Below, one piece after another: positions 6,466 to 8,679 of a stretch of DNA of 8,679 bases (the stretch's first letter is position 1; the number at the start of each line of letters is the position of its first letter). The translations under genes were made by a program, and so were the position numbers. The notes under the pieces were generated by a model. The model saw only the letters and a list, made by a program, of their open reading frames with translations. It searched no databases and was not told where the DNA came from. Source of the stretch: Jeotgalicoccus sp052093725 (GTDB lineage: Bacteria; Bacillota; Bacilli; Staphylococcales; Salinicoccaceae); contig JBQDHL010000070.1 of the NCBI GenBank assembly GCA_052093725.1, forward strand, positions 1 to 8,679, in the 5' to 3' direction.

Positions 6466-6486
6466 TTATTAAGAGGAGTTTTATAT

Positions 6487-7329
6487 ATGGTAGAACTGAA
6501 CAGCATTAAAACTGCAGTAAAAAACAATACTCAGACAGCAGTAGCGAATAGAGAAACAATTATCCAGGAAAATAAAGAAATTGTCTTCGAGTCTAAAAAC
6601 TTTAATTTATGGTACGGAGACAATCATGCGCTTCAGGACATTAATTTAACTTTTCACGAGAATGATATCAACGCAATTATCGGACCGTCAGGCTGCGGTA
6701 AGTCAACTTTCGTTAAATCGCTAAACCGTATGACGGAATTAGTTCCAATTGTCCGCACAGAAGGCGATATCCAGTTCCGCGGCGATGATATTTTCAAAAG
6801 CGGCATGTCAGTTGAAGAATTAAGAACACGTGTCGGCATGGTTTTCCAGAAGCCGAATCCATTCCCGAAATCAATTTATGATAACGTAGCATACGGTCCG
6901 CGTGTTCACGGCATTAAAAAGAAAGCAGTTCTTGATCAAATAGTAGAAAAATCACTCCGCAGTGCATCGATCTGGGACGAAGTTAAAGACCGTCTTAACG
7001 ACAATGCTTACGGACTTTCAGGTGGACAGCAGCAGCGTATCTGTATCGCGCGTGCGCTTGCTGTTGAACCAGAAGTTATTTTAATGGATGAGCCGACAAG
7101 TGCACTTGATCCGATTTCAACGACTAAAATCGAAGATTTAATGCAGGAACTTAAAAAAGATTACAGTATCATTATTGTGACACACAACATGCAGCAGGCT
7201 GCACGTGTGTCTGACAGAACTTCTTTCTTCTACCAAGGTTACGTTGTTGAATCAGACGATACTAATGTTATTTTTGAAAACCCTTCTGACAAACGTACAG
7301 AAGACTACGTGTCGGGAAGATTCGGTTAA
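6487..7329 (+). CDS. pstB: Phosphate ABC transporter ATP-binding protein PstB
   Basis: PstB is the cytoplasmic ATPase that drives phosphate import through PstCA. All ABC motifs are present in order: Walker A GPSGCGKST (66-74), Q-loop Gln121 in VFQKPNPFPKSIYDN, signature LSGGQ (177-181), Walker B VILMDE (197-202), D-loop SALD (205-208) and switch His233. The Q-loop wording and the C-terminal TEDYVSGRFG are characteristic of PstB rather than other ABC ATPases. At 280 residues it has a roughly 30-residue polar N-terminal extension before the ABC fold, as I recall for S. aureus PstB. The ATG at 6487 is well supported by AAGAGGAG at 6471-6478. There is a single pstB here, unlike the two tandem copies of B. 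subtilis. Confidence 0.97.
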   Translation: MVELNSIKTAVKNNTQTAVANRETIIQENKEIVFESKNFNLWYGDNHALQDINLTFHENDINAIIGPSGCGKSTFVKSLNRMTELVPIVRTEGDIQFRGDDIFKSGMSVEELRTRVGMVFQKPNPFPKSIYDNVAYGPRVHGIKKKAVLDQIVEKSLRSASIWDEVKDRLNDNAYGLSGGQQQRICIARALAVEPEVILMDEPTSALDPISTTKIEDLMQELKKDYSIIIVTHNMQQAARVSDRTSFFYQGYVVESDDTNVIFENPSDKRTEDYVSGRFG

Positions 7330-7332
7330 TAT

Positions 7333-7986
7333 ATGACAGTTTATCGTGAGAAGTTTCATGAAGGAATGGCTACACTGATTAACGATTGTATAAAACTTGG
7401 AGAAGAATGCCACGTAAGGTTGGCGCGTACGGTGGAAATACTGGTTGCAGATAATATTGATGAAGCGCGGAGCGTTGTCCGTAAGGATTCAGAGATTAAT
7501 AAAATGGAAGCTGATATTAACGCACATGCTATTAATTTAATTACGACACAGGCACCTGTTGCAACTGATTTAAGATTAATTATTTCATGCATAAAAATTG
7601 CAGATAATCTAGAACGTATCGGTGATAATATTAGTAATGTTGCAGAAGTAAGGAAACGTATTAAAATTACGAATGAACGTACGCTGCTTCGTTTTAAAAC
7701 AATGGAGCGCCTGGCATCATTAATGCTTGAAGATGTGTATACGGCATTCAAAGAAAAAGATATGGATCTGCTTGATGAAGTTATTTTAAGAGATCAGGAT
7801 ATCGATGCGGTATTTGTACAGATTACAACTTCGGATATTTTTGAGGAATCGGATGCATTTTTAACAGGTCAGGTTCAGCTAACTGCTAAATATCTAGAAC
7901 GTATCGGTGACCACATTAAAAGTATTGCTGAACATATATATTATATACAAACGGGTGACCCGTACGAAAAGCACAAAAGCGAATAA
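7333..7986 (+). CDS. phoU: Phosphate signalling/transport regulator PhoU
   Basis: PhoU is a peripheral cytoplasmic protein that links the Pst transporter to the phosphate sensor kinase. It keeps the Pho response off when phosphate is plentiful and limits uptake through Pst. The 217 residues are the usual length and form two similar three-helix repeats. Each ends with the metal-binding signature: Glu94-Arg-Ile-Gly-Asp98 in ADNLERIGDNI and Glu189-Arg-Ile-Gly-Asp193 in KYLERIGDHI. The segment TTQAPVATDLRLI (71-83) is also typical. The ATG lies only three bases after the pstB stop. The only upstream candidate site is the weak GGGAAGA at 7314-7320, twelve bases away, so translation is probably coupled to pstB. 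A strong terminator follows, making phoU the last gene of the operon. Confidence 0.96.
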   Translation: MTVYREKFHEGMATLINDCIKLGEECHVRLARTVEILVADNIDEARSVVRKDSEINKMEADINAHAINLITTQAPVATDLRLIISCIKIADNLERIGDNISNVAEVRKRIKITNERTLLRFKTMERLASLMLEDVYTAFKEKDMDLLDEVILRDQDIDAVFVQITTSDIFEESDAFLTGQVQLTAKYLERIGDHIKSIAEHIYYIQTGDPYEKHKSE

Positions 7987-7991
7987 CTATT

Positions 7992-8018
7992 AACCTCCAG
8001 TAATTCTGGAGGTTTTTT
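7992..8018 (+). terminator. Rho-independent terminator of the pst-phoU operon
   Basis: AACCTCCAG (7992-8000) pairs perfectly with CTGGAGGTT (8006-8014) around a TAATT loop, and the stem runs into a six-T tail (8013-8018). It begins five bases after the phoU stop and separates the operon from the cyclo-ligase gene. Confidence 0.93.
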
Positions 8019-8086
8019 CTATATTCATATAGAATAACTGTAAGGAATAAATATGTAAAATAAATATATATTGAGGAGTTATAAAG

Positions 8087-8659
8087 ATGACTAAAAAAGA
8101 AATGCGTCAAAATATGATTAGTATTTTAAAGTCTATGGACGAACAGACTAAACTGCAGGCTGAAGAAAATATTACGGTACATGCAGCAGACTACATTCAA
8201 TCGCGTAATTATAAAAGTGTCGGTATAGTGCTGCCGATGAAAATAGAATACGATACATGGAAGCTTATTGATGAACTTCTTGATATGAATGTGGATGTAT
8301 TTTCACCTCAATGTCATTACGATGATAAGTCGATGACTTTCCACCGTTTGACTTCAAGAGATGAAGTTAAACTCGACGAGAAAAATATTCCAATTCCGAA
8401 TATTGATGCACCGGTTAATAACGATGTAGATTTATTAATCGTACCCGGTCTGATTTTTAGCCCGGACGGATACCGTATCGGGTACGGCGGCGGATTTTAC
8501 GATCGTTTCCTGACGAAGTTTAAAGGCGATACAGCTTCATTAATTTTCAGTGAACAGATAGGCGAGACTATCGTAGAGGAATACGACCTGCCTGTCGATA
8601 CTCTGATTACGGATAAGGAAATATTCAATGTAAAAGAAGTGAGAAAGAATGAAGAATAA
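8087..8659 (+). CDS. yqgN: 5-formyltetrahydrofolate cyclo-ligase (5,10-methenyltetrahydrofolate synthetase)
   Basis: This cytoplasmic enzyme uses ATP to turn 5-formyltetrahydrofolate into 5,10-methenyltetrahydrofolate, returning the storage folate to one-carbon metabolism. The 190-residue length is normal. Family marks are the N-terminal basic segment KKEMRQNM (3-10), the substrate-side LPMKIEYDTWKLI (49-61), and the signature PGLIFSPDGYRIGYGGGFYD (120-139) followed by RFL, with the glycine-rich nucleotide loop. LPVDTLITDKEIF closes the fold (168-180). The usual Asp in the PGLxFD form is Ser125 here, a mild variation. The ATG is preceded by GAGGAG at 8073-8078, eight bases away. The 100 bases upstream hold the phoU terminator and only weak, AT-rich promoter candidates (for example TAAAAT at 8056-8061 without a good -35). 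No rpmG lies in front, unlike S. aureus as I recall it. Confidence 0.93.
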   Translation: MTKKEMRQNMISILKSMDEQTKLQAEENITVHAADYIQSRNYKSVGIVLPMKIEYDTWKLIDELLDMNVDVFSPQCHYDDKSMTFHRLTSRDEVKLDEKNIPIPNIDAPVNNDVDLLIVPGLIFSPDGYRIGYGGGFYDRFLTKFKGDTASLIFSEQIGETIVEEYDLPVDTLITDKEIFNVKEVRKNEE

Positions 8660-8679
8660 ATGGCAGGCAGCATTTGAAG
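8649..8679 (+). CDS. Start of an overlapping downstream gene (first ten codons only)
   Basis: An ATG at 8649 in the next frame overlaps the last 11 bases of the cyclo-ligase gene and reads MKNKWQAAFE to the window edge without a stop. Overlap of this kind is common for co-translated genes. In B. subtilis and S. aureus a rhomboid-type protease and glucokinase genes lie just downstream, so one of that group is expected. Ten residues do not identify it, and no clear ribosome-binding site is seen (GAGAAAG at 8641-8647 is weak and very close). Confidence 0.4.
   Translation, partial: MKNKWQAAFE

Noticed and set aside
7994..7999. CCTCC in the phoU terminator as an anti-Shine-Dalgarno switch
   Set aside because: It pairs perfectly within its own stable terminator stem, which explains the sequence fully.
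8030..8070. Possible second Pho box (TGTAA-type inverted elements) before the cyclo-ligase gene
   Set aside because: On the minus strand TTTACA and CTTACA occur, but 15 bases apart rather than 11, and in the wrong orientation for the gene.
1..8679. Mobile elements, CRISPR, tRNA/rRNA, riboswitch or defence/toxin module
   Set aside because: No transposase, terminal repeats, regular repeat-spacer pattern, cloverleaf or uncharacterised gene cluster was seen; apart from the two edge fragments, all coding space is explained by known families.

Overview
The window looks like a chromosomal housekeeping segment from a low-to-moderate GC Gram-positive coccus of the family Staphylococcaceae. SodA, the class B penicillin-binding protein, PstB and PstS all read like diverged relatives of the Staphylococcus aureus proteins. 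The strong acidic bias of the proteins, such as the Glu/Asp/Ser linker of PstS and the acidic stretches of the PBP, is more like a salt-tolerant relative (Jeotgalicoccus/Salinicoccus type) than S. aureus. The genus assignment is inference; the family assignment is fairly secure.

Layout: (1) 1-498, minus strand, the N-terminal 166 residues of a DUF1189-type membrane protein that runs off the left edge. (2) 499-631, a divergent intergenic region with a good sigma-A-like promoter for sodA and a 12-bp perfect palindrome. (3) 632-1234, sodA, a Mn-type superoxide dismutase, closed by a strong terminator. (4) 1343-3451, a class B PBP (S. aureus PBP3 / B. subtilis PbpA type) with a TTG start, a 10-N assembly gap at 1505-1514, and its own terminator. 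(5) 3494-7986, a complete pstS-pstC-pstA-pstB-phoU operon for high-affinity phosphate uptake and its regulation. It is preceded by a textbook-like PhoP box (TT[A/T]ACA-type repeats with an exact 11-bp period) and a -10 element. A terminator-like hairpin lies between pstS and pstC, and a strong terminator follows phoU. (6) 8087-8659, 5-formyltetrahydrofolate cyclo-ligase. (7) From 8649, the first ten codons of an overlapping downstream gene, cut by the right edge.

How the genes work together: PstS captures phosphate outside the membrane, PstC and PstA form the channel, PstB powers it, and PhoU links transport to the PhoR/PhoP phosphate-sensing system that probably drives the operon through the box at 3494-3532. 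The hairpin after pstS would let the binding protein be made in excess over the membrane subunits. The flanking genes are functionally unrelated. Their order (DUF1189, sodA, PBP, pst, cyclo-ligase) matches what I recall of the Bacillus subtilis yqg region, so the segment seems to keep an ancestral Bacillales order that S. aureus has broken by having pst elsewhere.

I see no mobile element, CRISPR array, tRNA, rRNA or toxin/defence module, and no convincing undescribed system. The points most worth checking are the PhoP box, the assembly gap that hides a conserved PBP motif, the pstS-pstC hairpin and the conserved gene order.
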